From Thiolapillus brandeum (GTDB taxonomy: Bacteria > Pseudomonadota > Gammaproteobacteria > Chromatiales > Chromatiaceae), in the NCBI RefSeq assembly GCF_000828615.1, contig NZ_AP012273.1, forward strand, positions 1-64,000: a stretch of DNA of 64,000 bases, read 5' to 3'. Below are positions 1 through 12,827 of the stretch, one piece after another. The position numbers and the translations under genes were made by a program. Position 1 is the first letter of the stretch. Each line of letters opens with the position of its first letter. Below the pieces are notes generated by a model. It searched no databases. It worked only from the letters and a program-made list of their open reading frames with translations, and had not been told where the DNA came from.

Positions 1-9
1 TGTGGATAA
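1..9 (-). promoter_or_regulatory. DnaA box at the left edge
   Basis: TGTGGATAA is the reverse complement of the consensus DnaA box TTATCCACA. It lies about 260 bp upstream of the dnaA start and may belong to a box group that continues outside the window. Confidence 0.7.
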
Positions 10-67
10 CTTTCCAACAGAAGAGTAAACTCTTTTCCCCTGCCCGCTCTTTCCCGGCACCATTAGC

Positions 68-195
68 GGGCTGTTGAAAAATACCATTTTTCGGCAGCCT
101 GATTGCCGTACAAGGATATGCAGCCATTTTCAATGACCGTAAGTCATTGAAAATGGAGGAAAGACAAAATCGTGTTTGTTTTTCAACATCCTGTT
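68..195. repeat. MITE-like dispersed repeat, copy 1 (upstream of dnaA)
   Basis: This 128-bp segment is nearly identical over most of its length to 54119-54285. It starts with GGCTGTTGAAAAA, contains a perfect 14-bp stem (CCATTTTCAATGAC and its complement) with a 5-nt loop at 124-156, and ends in TTTTTCAACATCCTGTTA, roughly an inverted copy of the start. It has no coding capacity. Compared with the other copy it lacks about 40 bp near the right end. Terminal inverted repeats plus a dispersed second copy suggest a non-autonomous mobile element or a REP-like hairpin. Confidence 0.75.
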
Positions 196-271
196 AGCAG
201 CCAGGAAAGCCCGGCCAACCCGGCGGGCTGACTCTTCTCAACCGATATAGTAGTCGAGGTAACGAAACAAG

Positions 272-1633
<1,362 letters not shown>

Positions 1634-1859
1634 CTGTGGATAAACTGTGTGCGGAAACCACTCATTTGCAAATACAGACTTATCCACAACTCTTAAACAG
1701 GCTATTGGTTATCCATACAGATGTTGTACGTTAAATAAATACCTGTAAGTGTCGGATAAAACAGACTATTATTGACTTACTCAGGAATAGGGGCTTCCTT
1801 AATAATAATAACTAATCTTTTAAATAAATCTTTATTTAATAATTAAAGAGAACCGATAC
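1634..1859. other. Probable oriC between dnaA and dnaN
   Basis: This 226-bp gap contains DnaA boxes TGTGGATAA (1635-1643), TTATCCACA (1680-1688) and a near match TTATCCATA (1709-1717). They are followed by a strongly AT-rich tract at about 1795-1853 (TTAATAATAATAACTAATC and further AT runs), a good candidate for the unwinding element. The position between dnaA and dnaN is a known origin site in many Gammaproteobacteria. Assignment as the functional origin is inference from boxes plus AT tract; GC skew across the whole chromosome would be needed to confirm it. Confidence 0.75.
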
Positions 1860-2963
1860 ATGAAAATAAGCACCAATCGGGATGATTTTTTACCAGCACT
1901 TCTACAGGTAGGCAGCGTTGTAGAAAAACGTCAGACGTTGCCTATTTTGGCCAATATTCTGTTTCGCGTGGATAAGGGACTCATGACCCTATTGGCCACG
2001 GATCTTGAAGTGGAAGTGCGTACCAATATCAAGGTCGAGGCTGAAGAAGATCTGGAGTTTACCCTCCCTGCTCGAAAGATCATGGATATCTGCAAGGCCC
2101 TGGGAGATGGGGCAGATATCAATCTGGATGTCCAGGGAGACAAGACGGTCGTACGCTCTGGCCGTGGACGTTACACATTGAGCACCCTGCCTGCTACAGA
2201 CTACCCCAGTATGGAAGCCGCTGTGGCCCTGGATAAAATTGCCATAGGACAACATGCCCTCAAGCGATTGCTGGAGAAAACCCAATTTGCCATGGCCCAG
2301 CAGGATGTCCGGTATTACCTGAATGGTTTGCTCCTTGAGGGGCGTCCCGGGAAACTACGGGCTGTGGCTACCGATGGTCATCGACTGGCCCTTTGTGATG
2401 TTGAAACCGGTGCCGAAGATGATTTGGCTATCCAGGCCATTGTGCCTCGAAAAGCCGTTTTGGAACTCAATCGTCTGCTGAACACTGCCGATGATGCACC
2501 GGAAATAGAACTTCAATTCAGCAACAGCCATATGCAGGTGGTTTTCCCCAATAGCAGTTTTACCACCAAGCTTGTGGATGGCCGCTATCCGGATTATGCC
2601 AAAGTCATACCTACGGCCAATACTCAGGAGTTACAATCAGACAAAGGCTTGCTGAAGGCAGCTCTTACCCGGACCGCCATTTTATCCAATGAAAAATTCC
2701 GGGGCGTTCGATTCAAGGTAGAGCCTGGCATGTTGCATCTCATGGCGCACAATCCGGAACATGAAGAAGCAGAAGAAGACATGGAAGTGGATTACCGGGG
2801 AGAAGAACTGACTATAGGCTTCAATGTCAGTTATCTGCTGGATGTGCTGTCGGTTCTCGAAGGAGATACGGTGCATATGGGATTGATCGATGCTACCGCC
2901 AGTTGCGTGATTACGGGTGAGGACGATAGTGCCAGGTATGTTGTCATGCCCATGAGGATATAG
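1860..2963 (+). CDS. dnaN: DNA polymerase III beta sliding clamp
   Basis: The beta clamp encircles DNA as a dimer and tethers polymerase III and repair enzymes. The product is 367 residues, the family size, with three repeated clamp domains. Recognisable family segments are the N-terminus MKISTNRDDFLPALLQVGS, the central DGHRLALC segment and the C-terminal end YVVMPMRI, where the conserved MPMR(I/L) tail closes the peptide-binding pocket. The ATG at 1860 is preceded by a purine-rich AAAGAG. It lies downstream of the putative oriC and is followed by a hairpin with a T-run before recF. Confidence 0.98.
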   Translation: MKISTNRDDFLPALLQVGSVVEKRQTLPILANILFRVDKGLMTLLATDLEVEVRTNIKVEAEEDLEFTLPARKIMDICKALGDGADINLDVQGDKTVVRSGRGRYTLSTLPATDYPSMEAAVALDKIAIGQHALKRLLEKTQFAMAQQDVRYYLNGLLLEGRPGKLRAVATDGHRLALCDVETGAEDDLAIQAIVPRKAVLELNRLLNTADDAPEIELQFSNSHMQVVFPNSSFTTKLVDGRYPDYAKVIPTANTQELQSDKGLLKAALTRTAILSNEKFRGVRFKVEPGMLHLMAHNPEHEEAEEDMEVDYRGEELTIGFNVSYLLDVLSVLEGDTVHMGLIDATASCVITGEDDSARYVVMPMRI

Positions 2964-2990
2964 ACAGCCTTCACAAAGGAAGCGATGACA

Positions 2991-3015
2991 GGGGGGCGTA
3001 ACAGCGCCCCTTTTT
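2991..3015 (+). terminator. Terminator-like hairpin abutting recF
   Basis: A GGGGCG stem, a 6-nt loop and CGCCCC are followed directly by TTTTT (3011-3015). The T-run ends one base before the first recF ATG (3017), so this hairpin occupies the space where a recF ribosome-binding site would be. It could attenuate dnaN readthrough into recF and keep RecF levels low. Confidence 0.6.
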
Positions 3016-3016
3016 C

Positions 3017-4081
3017 ATGATGAAGATAAAACAACTACAGATAGAGAATTTACGGGTTATTCAGACATTGACACTGGAACCCGGCAATGGGATCAATTTT
3101 ATCTGTGGGCCCAATGGTGCCGGCAAGACATCGGTACTCGAAGCCATTTACCTGCTGGGACAGGGAAAAAGTTTTCGTCATGCGGAAGCTGGTCCTTTTA
3201 TTCGTAACGGAGAAACCTCATGCCTGGTAGTGGCGGAAACAGATGATCGCCTTGCCAGAAGCAGTCGATTGGGTATCCAGCGGGGACGAAAGAGTTTTCT
3301 GGCCCGCCATGGCGGGATAGATATTCGTCGTCGTTCCGAATTGTTGAGGCTTTTACCGGTACAGATTATTACCCCGCAATCCCATGAACTTCTGGAGCGG
3401 GGGCCGGAACTCAGAAGACGCTATCTGGATTTCGGATTGTTCCACGTGGAACAATCCTATCACCAGGTGCTGATGTCTTATCAAAGGGGTATCAAGCAAC
3501 GGAACGCGGCTTTGCGTAGTGGAAATGGCCGTCTGGCCATCTCCTTTGATGAACAGCTGGCAGGGGTATCAGAAACAATAGTGCGACTGCGCCGTGGCAT
3601 ACTTGAAACCATTGAGAGCAATCTCGCACGTTTTATGCAGGAGATGTCTTTTCCCAACGAGGTTAAACTGCAGTTTTCTCCGGGATGGAAAGAGGACGTA
3701 TCCCTGGAGAAGGCATTAAAGGGACATCTTGAAAGGGATCTTGCTCAAGGATATACCAGTGTCGGCCCCCATCGCGCAGAGCTGAAGATATTGGTGGGGG
3801 GCAGAAGGGCAGAAAAATATCTTTCCCGGGGACAACAAAAGGTATTGGTCTATGGTCTGGTATTGTCCTTATCCCAATTGATCGTGGAAAAAGAAAAAGA
3901 ACCCCCAGTTCTACTCATCGACGATTTGGGCGCTGAGCTGGATACTCTAAACCGAACCAGAATTGTTGACTACTTGAGTGGAAGGGAAGAGCAGGTTTTT
4001 ATTACCAGCGTCGATCAGCCCGCCAACATCCATGACCGGGATAATGCAGTGTTCCACGTGGAACATGGTTGTTTACAGTAA
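3017..4081 (+). CDS. recF: DNA replication and repair protein RecF
   Basis: RecF is an SMC-like ATPase that helps load RecA at gaps. The 354-residue protein has Walker A GPNGAGKTS near residue 31, the ABC-type signature LSRGQQKVLVYGL near 270 and Walker B VLLIDDLGAEL near 296. Two ATGs (3017 and 3020) are possible starts. No clear Shine-Dalgarno is visible because a terminator-like hairpin ends immediately upstream, which predicts weak translation or coupling to dnaN. Two parS-type palindromes are embedded in the coding sequence; both encode Phe-His-Val-Glu. Confidence 0.97.
   Translation: MMKIKQLQIENLRVIQTLTLEPGNGINFICGPNGAGKTSVLEAIYLLGQGKSFRHAEAGPFIRNGETSCLVVAETDDRLARSSRLGIQRGRKSFLARHGGIDIRRRSELLRLLPVQIITPQSHELLERGPELRRRYLDFGLFHVEQSYHQVLMSYQRGIKQRNAALRSGNGRLAISFDEQLAGVSETIVRLRRGILETIESNLARFMQEMSFPNEVKLQFSPGWKEDVSLEKALKGHLERDLAQGYTSVGPHRAELKILVGGRRAEKYLSRGQQKVLVYGLVLSLSQLIVEKEKEPPVLLIDDLGAELDTLNRTRIVDYLSGREEQVFITSVDQPANIHDRDNAVFHVEHGCLQ
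3434..3457. promoter_or_regulatory. parS-type ParB binding site 1 (inside recF)
   Basis: A perfect 24-bp palindrome is centred on GTTCCACGTGGAAC (3439-3452), the parS core known from Pseudomonas and other Gammaproteobacteria. ParB (Spo0J) binds it to organise and segregate the origin region. Its place less than 2 kb from the putative oriC fits this role. Confidence 0.85.
4050..4065. promoter_or_regulatory. parS-type ParB binding site 2 (3' end of recF)
   Basis: TGTTCCACGTGGAACA is a perfect 16-bp palindrome with the same core as site 1, 612 bp away. It overlaps the last codons of recF. Two sites this close to oriC are typical of a ParB loading zone. Confidence 0.85.
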
Positions 4082-4194
4082 GTCTCCAACGCCATCAGGG
4101 GGTTCCAGTCTCAGAAAGTGATTTCATGACAAGCGCGGTGTTCAAGCGTTTGAGGGATACGACCTCATGGATACAGGGGTTCAGGCGCTATTTC

Positions 4195-6656
<2,462 letters not shown>

Positions 6657-6660
6657 AAAG

Positions 6661-6691
6661 TTATCCACAGATTCCATTACCCTGTGGATAA
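6661..6691. promoter_or_regulatory. Inverted pair of DnaA boxes downstream of gyrB
   Basis: TTATCCACAG (6661-6670) and CTGTGGATAA (6682-6691) form a perfect 10-bp inverted repeat, and each arm is a consensus DnaA box. The pair sits between the convergent ends of gyrB and the acyltransferase gene. It could be an auxiliary DnaA-binding site or titration site near oriC. Confidence 0.7.
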
Positions 6692-6735
6692 AATGTGGAA
6701 TATGGGGTCGAATGAAAAGGTATCCGAGAGAGTTT

Positions 6736-7467
6736 CTATTCAGGCTGGGTGGGCAGTTTATCGACTTCGGTTTCTATCCAGGCTTCAATTTTTCGGGTGA
6801 TCTCTGAAGCTTTCATGCCGGCAGGGTCGAAGGCCTGACCCACGACGACATCGATGGTGCCGGGATACTTCTTCAATCCCCGGCGACGCCAGAAAACCCC
6901 CGCATTGTGGGCGATGGGAATCACGGGATAGCCGGATTTTTCAGCCAGAAGGCTGCCGCCAATGCCGTATTTTCGTTTTTCCCCAGGGGCAGTGCGGGTT
7001 CCTTCAGGAAATATCACGATAATGCGTCCCTGCTGCAGCAGGGCGGAACCCCGTTCCACGATCTGTTTAACGGCCTTGCGTCCGGCTTTGCGGTCAATGG
7101 GAATATTGGGGATGGCAGCCAGGGCCCAGCCAAAAACCGGGATTCTCATGAGTTCCTGTTTGAGTATCCATGATTGAGCAGGTGGGAGAATACTCTTTAG
7201 GGAGATGGTTTCCCAGGTGGATTGGTGCTTGCACATGACAATGGCAGCGTCTTTGGGCAGATTTTCCTTTCCGTGAATACGGTATTTCAGGCCGCAAATA
7301 ACTCTCATGAGCCATAGGTTGGTGCTGCCCCAGGCCGCTGCCATGCGATCCCTGGCGGTCAGAGGCAGCAACATGCCGATGGTAACTATCCCCAGGCCAA
7401 ACAGCACAATACTGAGAATCATGGCGGCAAAATAAAGAGTGGAACGCAGGGTTACCAGCATGATCAA
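6736..7467 (-). CDS. 1-acyl-sn-glycerol-3-phosphate acyltransferase (PlsC/LptA-like)
   Basis: This inner-membrane enzyme transfers an acyl chain to lysophosphatidic acid to make phosphatidic acid. The 243-residue protein has an N-terminal hydrophobic segment (about 10-35), the catalytic His box HQSTWE at 81-86 (Glu in place of the commoner Asp in HX4D) and FPEGTR at 153-158, which contacts the glycerol phosphate. It is co-directional with gmhB and overlaps its 3' end by 4 nt. In Pseudomonas an acyltransferase gene occupies this same place next to gyrB, and this gene probably corresponds to it. Confidence 0.9.
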   Translation of the reverse strand: MIMLVTLRSTLYFAAMILSIVLFGLGIVTIGMLLPLTARDRMAAAWGSTNLWLMRVICGLKYRIHGKENLPKDAAIVMCKHQSTWETISLKSILPPAQSWILKQELMRIPVFGWALAAIPNIPIDRKAGRKAVKQIVERGSALLQQGRIIVIFPEGTRTAPGEKRKYGIGGSLLAEKSGYPVIPIAHNAGVFWRRRGLKKYPGTIDVVVGQAFDPAGMKASEITRKIEAWIETEVDKLPTQPE

Positions 7468-8021
7468 TCGTCTTCCTTCAGAAGGGTATCAACCGCCTGA
7501 TACAGATCGTCAAATACCGGAATGTTGTGATCGGGAGGCAGTTGTTTCAGGGTCTTTGCGCCCTTGCCCGTCTTTACCAGTACGGGACTGGCATCAACGG
7601 CCTGGGCGGCTTGCAGGTCTCTCAGGCTGTCACCGATGACCACGAGACCTTCCAGGCTGACGTCCCAGCGTTTGGCCAGGGCCTGGTAAAGCCCCGCCCT
7701 GGGCTTCCGGCAGTCGCAGTGGTCTTCAGGCAAATGTGGGCAGAAGGCAATCATATCGACATGGGCCCCCAGTTTGGCCAGCATCTGGTACATCTTCTGA
7801 TGCATGGCATTCAACATGGGAAGGTCGAACAGTCCCCGGCCAATACCGGACTGGTTGGTTGCGACTCCAACCAGGTAGCCGGCCTGGTTGAGACGGGCGA
7901 TGGCTTCCAGACTGCCTTCCAGGGGAATCCACTCTTCGGGACTCTTTATGAAATCATCGGAATCGGCATTGATGACACCATCGCGATCCAGAATGATATG
8001 TCGGGACGGGGCCTGGGGCAT
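7464..8021 (-). CDS. gmhB: D-glycero-beta-D-manno-heptose-1,7-bisphosphate 7-phosphatase
   Basis: GmhB is a HAD phosphatase in ADP-heptose synthesis for the LPS core. The 185-residue protein carries the nucleophile motif LDRDGVIN (Asp12 and Asp14), the ATNQSGIGRG motif II region, a zinc-binding loop with CPHLPEDHCDCRKP and the late motif GDSLRDLQAA. It overlaps the upstream 113-residue gene by one base and the downstream acyltransferase gene by 4 nt, consistent with a translationally coupled glyQ-glyS-hydrolase-gmhB-plsC transcript. Confidence 0.93.
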   Translation of the reverse strand: MPQAPSRHIILDRDGVINADSDDFIKSPEEWIPLEGSLEAIARLNQAGYLVGVATNQSGIGRGLFDLPMLNAMHQKMYQMLAKLGAHVDMIAFCPHLPEDHCDCRKPRAGLYQALAKRWDVSLEGLVVIGDSLRDLQAAQAVDASPVLVKTGKGAKTLKQLPPDHNIPVFDDLYQAVDTLLKEDD

Positions 8022-8362
8022 TACTCCATGTCCCGGAACTCGGATACCCGGATGCGTCCGTTGACCATGCGGGACTGGCGTTCCATGAGCTTGTGCATCT
8101 TCTCCCAGAAGGCCTGATTGAGATCAAAATCGGCGGCAATGCCGGTACCCATAAGCAGGATGAGCAAATCCGCGACTTCTTCTGCTAGTAAGCGCTTACT
8201 TTTTCCCTTGGTCACGCAGGAGGAGATCTCTCCCAGCTCTTCCGCCATGAGAGCTACCCGGTAGTTGAGTTCCTCACCTCCGGTGTTCTTGAAATCGTGC
8301 TTGTCATGAAAAGCCTGCACTGCGGCCATCATATCCTTCCAGGAATCACTGTTATTGCTCAT
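8021..8362 (-). CDS. MazG-like nucleotide pyrophosphohydrolase
   Basis: The 113-residue all-alpha protein has the metal-binding pattern of the MazG/dUTPase-like NTP pyrophosphohydrolase superfamily: EELGE at 41-45 and EEVAD at 61-65. Such enzymes cleave NTPs or dNTPs to monophosphate and pyrophosphate, often as house-cleaning. It sits between gmhB (1-nt overlap) and glyS (11-nt gap). In the otherwise conserved Pseudomonas order this gene is absent, so it appears to be a local insertion. The substrate cannot be told from the sequence. Confidence 0.8.
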   Translation of the reverse strand: MSNNSDSWKDMMAAVQAFHDKHDFKNTGGEELNYRVALMAEELGEISSCVTKGKSKRLLAEEVADLLILLMGTGIAADFDLNQAFWEKMHKLMERQSRMVNGRIRVSEFRDME

Positions 8363-8373
8363 GGTCTCTCCTG

Positions 8374-10446
8374 TTACTGCAGCAGGGATATGTCGGCGAC
8401 CTGCAGGAAGAGTCCCGCCAGGTTCTGCAACAGAGCCAGCCGGTTGACCCGCAGGCTGGGATCATCCACGTTCACCATAACATCATCGAAGAAGCGATCC
8501 ACGGGTTCGCGGAGTTCCGAAAGGGTCTTGAGAGCCTGGGTGTATTCGCCCTGGGACACCAGAGGAGATACTTTTTGCTCCAGGGACTGCAAAGTCCGGA
8601 AAAGTTCTTTTTCTGCCGGTTCCCGGAGCAGGGCCGTATCCACTTCCTGGGGGATACTATCGTTGGATTTCTTCAGTATATTGCGAATACGCTTGTTGGC
8701 GGCGGCCAGGCTTTCGGCCTCCACCAGTTTCTGAAAGCTACGAACGGCCTGAATGCGGGCTTCCAGGTCGGGAACGGTGGTGGGATTTACCGCGGCAACG
8801 GCTTCAAACAGTTGGCTGCCAATGCCTTCGTCCGCCAAAAGGACCTTGAGACGATCCATCAGAAAATGCTTTACCTGATCCCGCGCATCAGCCTCCTTGA
8901 TCTGCGCCCCCAAAGCGGCTTCCGCCTGTTCGAGGAGTTCATCCAGGCTGACAGTCAGAGAGTGCTCACGCAGGATGCGAAGCAGACCCAGAGCGGCACG
9001 GCGCAGAGCGAAGGGGTCCTTGTCACCCGTGGGTTTCATGCCAATGCCGAAGATTCCCATGAGGGTGTCGGTTTTCTCCGCAACCGCCAAAGTGATGCCC
9101 GTGGGAGTGGTGGGCAGACGGTCACCGGAGTAGCGGGGAAGATAGAATTCCTCCAGGGCCACGGCCACTGCTTCAGGTTCCCCATCGCGCAACGCCTGAT
9201 AGCGTCCCATGATGCCCTGCATATCGGCAAATTCACCCACCATATTGGTCATCAGATCGCAACGGCTGAGCATGGCGGCTCTTTCCGCCAGGGACTGGTC
9301 GGCGCCGGTCTGTTCAGCGATCCAGCGGGACAGGGCAGCTACGCGCCGGGTTTTATCGAACATACTGCCCAGATCTTTCTGAAAGACCACAGACTTGAGG
9401 GACTCGATGTGATTCTCCAGCTTTTGCTTCCCATCCTGTTCCCAGAAGAACATGGCGTCGGCAAGGCGCGGTCGGATCACCCGTTCGTTGCCTTCGGCGA
9501 TGACTTCGGGCCTGGGGCTGTCGATGTTGGCAATGGTGATGAAATGATTCATCAGTCTGCCGTCTGAATCGAACAGGGGGAAGTATTTCTGATTCTTCTT
9601 CATGGTGAGAATCAACGCCTCCGCAGGCACTTCCAGGAAACGTTTTTCGAAACTGCCGGTGATGGCCACGGGCCATTCGTTGAGGGCCGTGACTTCATCC
9701 AGCAAAGCGTCATCGATATCCGCCCGGCCTCCGAGGGTCTCGGCGACTTTCTCCACCTGGCTTCTGATGTTCTCCCGCCGGGTTCCGAAGTGAGCGATCA
9801 CTTTCCCCTCATCCACCAATTTATCAGCATATTCAGAAGGTATATTGATGTTGATGGCATCGGGATGATGGAAGCGGTGACCATAGCTCATGGAGCCGGA
9901 CGGGGCATCGAGAAGGGTGCAGGGAATGGTTTGTTCCCCATGTACGAACAGCAGCCAGTGCACCGGGCGCACGAACTGGGCTTCGGAACGGCCCCAACGC
10001 ATGCGTTTGGGAATGGGCAACCGGGCGAGGGCGGTTTCAGCAATCTCCGGTAACAGTTCCGCAGCGGCCCGGCCTTTTTCCTCGATACGGTAGGCCAGCC
10101 ATTCCCCCTTGTCGGTCTTCAGCCGTGACAGTTGATCCACGCGGGTTCCACAGGAGCGGGCGAAACCTTCGGCAGCCTTGCTGGGGTTGCCCTCGGCATC
10201 GAAAGCGGCTTGTACTGCGGGGCCGCGTTTTTCCAGATTTCGATCCGGCTGGCGGGTGGCGAGGTTTTCTACCAGCAGAGCCAGGCGCCGGGGCGCGGCA
10301 TAAGAGGTGGCCTTGCCATGGGTCAGCCCGGCGCTCTTCAGTCCGGCAAGAAATTCTTTCTCCAAAGCGCTGGAAAGTTTTTTCAGGGCAACAGGCGGCA
10401 GTTCTTCTGTTCCCAGTTCAAAGATCATGTCTTGGGAAGCATTCAT
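8374..10446 (-). CDS. glyS: Glycyl-tRNA synthetase beta subunit
   Basis: GlyS is the tRNA-recognition subunit of the bacterial alpha2beta2 glycyl-tRNA synthetase. The 690-residue length is standard. The N-terminus has [13 protein letters not shown], and [15 protein letters not shown] and [20 protein letters not shown] are family-conserved segments; the C-terminal part corresponds to an anticodon-binding domain. ATG at 10446 overlaps the glyQ stop by 4 nt; a second ATG six codons on is also possible. It is translated with glyQ. Confidence 0.97.
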   Translation of the reverse strand: MNASQDMIFELGTEELPPVALKKLSSALEKEFLAGLKSAGLTHGKATSYAAPRRLALLVENLATRQPDRNLEKRGPAVQAAFDAEGNPSKAAEGFARSCGTRVDQLSRLKTDKGEWLAYRIEEKGRAAAELLPEIAETALARLPIPKRMRWGRSEAQFVRPVHWLLFVHGEQTIPCTLLDAPSGSMSYGHRFHHPDAININIPSEYADKLVDEGKVIAHFGTRRENIRSQVEKVAETLGGRADIDDALLDEVTALNEWPVAITGSFEKRFLEVPAEALILTMKKNQKYFPLFDSDGRLMNHFITIANIDSPRPEVIAEGNERVIRPRLADAMFFWEQDGKQKLENHIESLKSVVFQKDLGSMFDKTRRVAALSRWIAEQTGADQSLAERAAMLSRCDLMTNMVGEFADMQGIMGRYQALRDGEPEAVAVALEEFYLPRYSGDRLPTTPTGITLAVAEKTDTLMGIFGIGMKPTGDKDPFALRRAALGLLRILREHSLTVSLDELLEQAEAALGAQIKEADARDQVKHFLMDRLKVLLADEGIGSQLFEAVAAVNPTTVPDLEARIQAVRSFQKLVEAESLAAANKRIRNILKKSNDSIPQEVDTALLREPAEKELFRTLQSLEQKVSPLVSQGEYTQALKTLSELREPVDRFFDDVMVNVDDPSLRVNRLALLQNLAGLFLQVADISLLQ

Positions 10447-11357
10447 GATTCTTCTCCTTCCTTGAGCATGGGAAAGCCCAGTTTCTCCCGGGCATCGTAA
10501 TAAGCCTGAGCGACAGCGCGGGCGAGGGTACGTACCCGCAGAATGAAACGCTGGCGCTCGGTCACGGAAATGGCATGCCGGGCATCGAGAAGATTGAAGG
10601 CATGGGAGGCTTTCAGGACCTGTTCATAGGCAGGCAGGGGCAGCCCCAGGTCGATAAGTTTGTGGCTGTCCTTTTCACACTGGTCGAACAGTTGAAACAG
10701 GAATTCCACGTCGGCGTGCTCGAAATTGTAGGCGGATTGTTCCACTTCATTCTGATGGAATACATCGCCGTAAGTGACCGGGCCTTCCGGTCCCCGGGTC
10801 CACACCAGGTCGTAGATACTTTCCACCCCCTGGATGTACATGGCGATACGTTCCAGGCCATAGGTGATTTCTCCGGTAACGGGTCGGCAGTCGAGGCCGC
10901 CCACCTGCTGGAAATAGGTGAACTGGGTGACTTCCATGCCATTGAGCCAGACTTCCCAGCCCAATCCCCAGGCGCCCAGAGTGGGAGATTCCCAGTTGTC
11001 TTCGACAAAGCGTACATCGTGAATATGCAGATCCAGGCCAAGCATTTCCAGGGAACCCAGGTAGAGTTCCTGGATGTTCCCGGGTGAGGGCTTGAGCACT
11101 ACCTGAAACTGGTAATAATGCTGCAGACGGTTGGGGTTGTCGCCATAGCGCCCATCCGTGGGGCGGCGGGAAGGTTGCACATAGGCGGCATTCCAGGGTT
11201 CAGGACCGATGGAACGTAAAAAAGTGGCCGTGTGGAAGGTGCCGGCACCCATTTCCATGTCATAGGGTTGGAGAATCACGCAACCCTGGTCTGCCCAGTA
11301 TTGCTGCAGGGCAAAAATGAGGCCCTGGAAGGTGGAGACATCCGGTGTGTTGTTCAT
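10443..11357 (-). CDS. glyQ: Glycyl-tRNA synthetase alpha subunit
   Basis: GlyQ is the catalytic subunit that activates glycine and charges tRNA-Gly. The 304-residue product shows the family N-terminus with [17 protein letters not shown], the class II motif 2 region [19 protein letters not shown] and a C-terminal helical region. It is first in the glyQ-glyS-MazG-gmhB-plsC minus-strand group. A TATAAT -10 lies 31 bp upstream between the arms of a 9-bp inverted repeat. Confidence 0.97.
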   Translation of the reverse strand: MNNTPDVSTFQGLIFALQQYWADQGCVILQPYDMEMGAGTFHTATFLRSIGPEPWNAAYVQPSRRPTDGRYGDNPNRLQHYYQFQVVLKPSPGNIQELYLGSLEMLGLDLHIHDVRFVEDNWESPTLGAWGLGWEVWLNGMEVTQFTYFQQVGGLDCRPVTGEITYGLERIAMYIQGVESIYDLVWTRGPEGPVTYGDVFHQNEVEQSAYNFEHADVEFLFQLFDQCEKDSHKLIDLGLPLPAYEQVLKASHAFNLLDARHAISVTERQRFILRVRTLARAVAQAYYDAREKLGFPMLKEGEES

Positions 11358-11378
11358 GTTATAGGACTGGTGGCGACA

Positions 11379-11410
11379 AAAACGCCAATTATACTGCTAA
11401 ATGGCGTTTT
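11379..11410 (-). promoter_or_regulatory. glyQ promoter within a 9-bp inverted repeat
   Basis: AAAACGCCA (11379-11387) and TGGCGTTTT (11402-11410) are exact inverted copies. On the minus strand the 14-nt spacer holds TATAAT (plus-strand ATTATA at 11388-11393), in the right place for glyQ. The repeat could be an operator or a small structured element. Confidence 0.45.
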
Positions 11411-11453
11411 GGGTGATACTCCCTGCGGACAGCATTACCCGTGACGTTTGGAA

Positions 11454-11475
11454 GAAGCGGGGGAACCCCCGCTTC
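11454..11475 (-). terminator. Hairpin downstream of accC
   Basis: GAAGCGGGG and CCCCGCTTC form a perfect 9-bp GC-rich stem with a 4-nt loop, starting one base after the accC stop codon. The following T-rich tract is short on the minus strand, so it may be a weak terminator or a 3'-end stabiliser. Confidence 0.55.
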
Positions 11476-11476
11476 C

Positions 11477-12817
11477 TTAAAGTCCCAGTTTCTTTTCCAG
11501 ATAGTGAATATTGGCACCACCGGCCTCAAACCCGGCATCCCGCATGATGTCGGCCTGCAGGGGGATGTTGGTGAGTATGCCTTCGATGACCATTTCCGAC
11601 AAAGCCGTGCGCATGCGTGCAATGGCGGATTCCCGGGTTTCGCCCCAGGCAATGAGTTTGCCAATCATGGAGTCATAATACGGGGGTACGTTGTAACCGT
11701 TATACAGGTGACTGTCGAAACGAATGCCCGGGCCACCTGCCACATGCAACTGGTTGATGGGGCCGGGGCTGGGCATGAAGTTTTCCGGATTCTCGGCGTT
11801 GATGCGGCACTCGATGGCATGGCCCCGCAGGGAGATATCCTCCTGCCTGTAGTCCAGTTCATGGCCGGCGGCGATGCGGATCTGTTCCTTGACGATATCC
11901 ACGCCGGTGATCATTTCCGTTACCGGGTGTTCCACCTGTACCCGGGTGTTCATTTCGATGAAAAAGAACTCGCCGTCCTCATACAGGAATTCAAAAGTAC
12001 CGGCGCCCCGGTAGCCGATCTTGCGGCAGGCCTCGGCGCAGCGATTGCCGATTTCCTGGCGCAGCTCATCGCTGATGCCGGGAGCCGGAGCTTCTTCCAC
12101 GACCTTCTGATGGCGGCGCTGCATGGAACAGTCCCGCTCACCCAGATGAATGGCATGGCCATGGGTGTCGGCCAGAATCTGGAATTCCACATGGCGGGGA
12201 TTGCCAAGGAATTTCTCCATGTACAGGGTATCGTTGCCAAAAGCCGTGCGCGCCTCTTCCCGGGTGAGGCTGATGGCACTGATCAGGGCCGCCTCGGAAT
12301 TGACTACGCGCATGCCACGTCCGCCCCCACCGCCTGCTGCCTTGATAATGACCGGATAGCCGATCTCCCGGGCGAGCAGAATACTGCGTTTCTCATTGTC
12401 ATCGAGAGACCCATCAGAGCCGGGAACCGTAGGCACGCCGGAGGCTTTCATGGCCTCGATAGCGGTAATCTTGTCACCCATGAGGCGAATGGTATCCGGC
12501 CTGGGGCCAATGAAAATAAAGCCGCTTTGTTCCACCCGCTCGGCGAAATCGGCATTCTCCGAAAGAAAACCATAGCCGGGATGAATCGCCTGGGCATCGG
12601 TGACCTCGGCAGCGCTGATCAGGGCAGGAACATTCAGATAACTGTCCGCAGAGGATGCCGGGCCAATGCACACGGATTCATCGGCCAGGCGCACATGTTT
12701 GAGATCCCGGTCGGCTTCAGAATGCACGGCGACAGTCTTGATGCCCAATTCCCGGCAGGCGCGTTGAATGCGCAAGGCAATTTCGCCCCGGTTGGCGATG
12801 ACGATTTTTTCAATCAT
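11477..12817 (-). CDS. accC: Acetyl-CoA carboxylase, biotin carboxylase subunit
   Basis: AccC carboxylates the biotin on AccB using ATP and bicarbonate, the first step of fatty-acid synthesis. From the ATG at 12817 the protein is 446 residues and starts [17 protein letters not shown], exactly like the family; a longer open frame upstream is not needed. The ATP-grasp glycine loop [15 protein letters not shown] lies near 155 and the catalytic [14 protein letters not shown] near 288. It follows accB by 10 nt. Confidence 0.97.
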   Translation of the reverse strand: MIEKIVIANRGEIALRIQRACRELGIKTVAVHSEADRDLKHVRLADESVCIGPASSADSYLNVPALISAAEVTDAQAIHPGYGFLSENADFAERVEQSGFIFIGPRPDTIRLMGDKITAIEAMKASGVPTVPGSDGSLDDNEKRSILLAREIGYPVIIKAAGGGGGRGMRVVNSEAALISAISLTREEARTAFGNDTLYMEKFLGNPRHVEFQILADTHGHAIHLGERDCSMQRRHQKVVEEAPAPGISDELRQEIGNRCAEACRKIGYRGAGTFEFLYEDGEFFFIEMNTRVQVEHPVTEMITGVDIVKEQIRIAAGHELDYRQEDISLRGHAIECRINAENPENFMPSPGPINQLHVAGGPGIRFDSHLYNGYNVPPYYDSMIGKLIAWGETRESAIARMRTALSEMVIEGILTNIPLQADIMRDAGFEAGGANIHYLEKKLGL

Positions 12818-12827
12818 GGCCTGGGCC

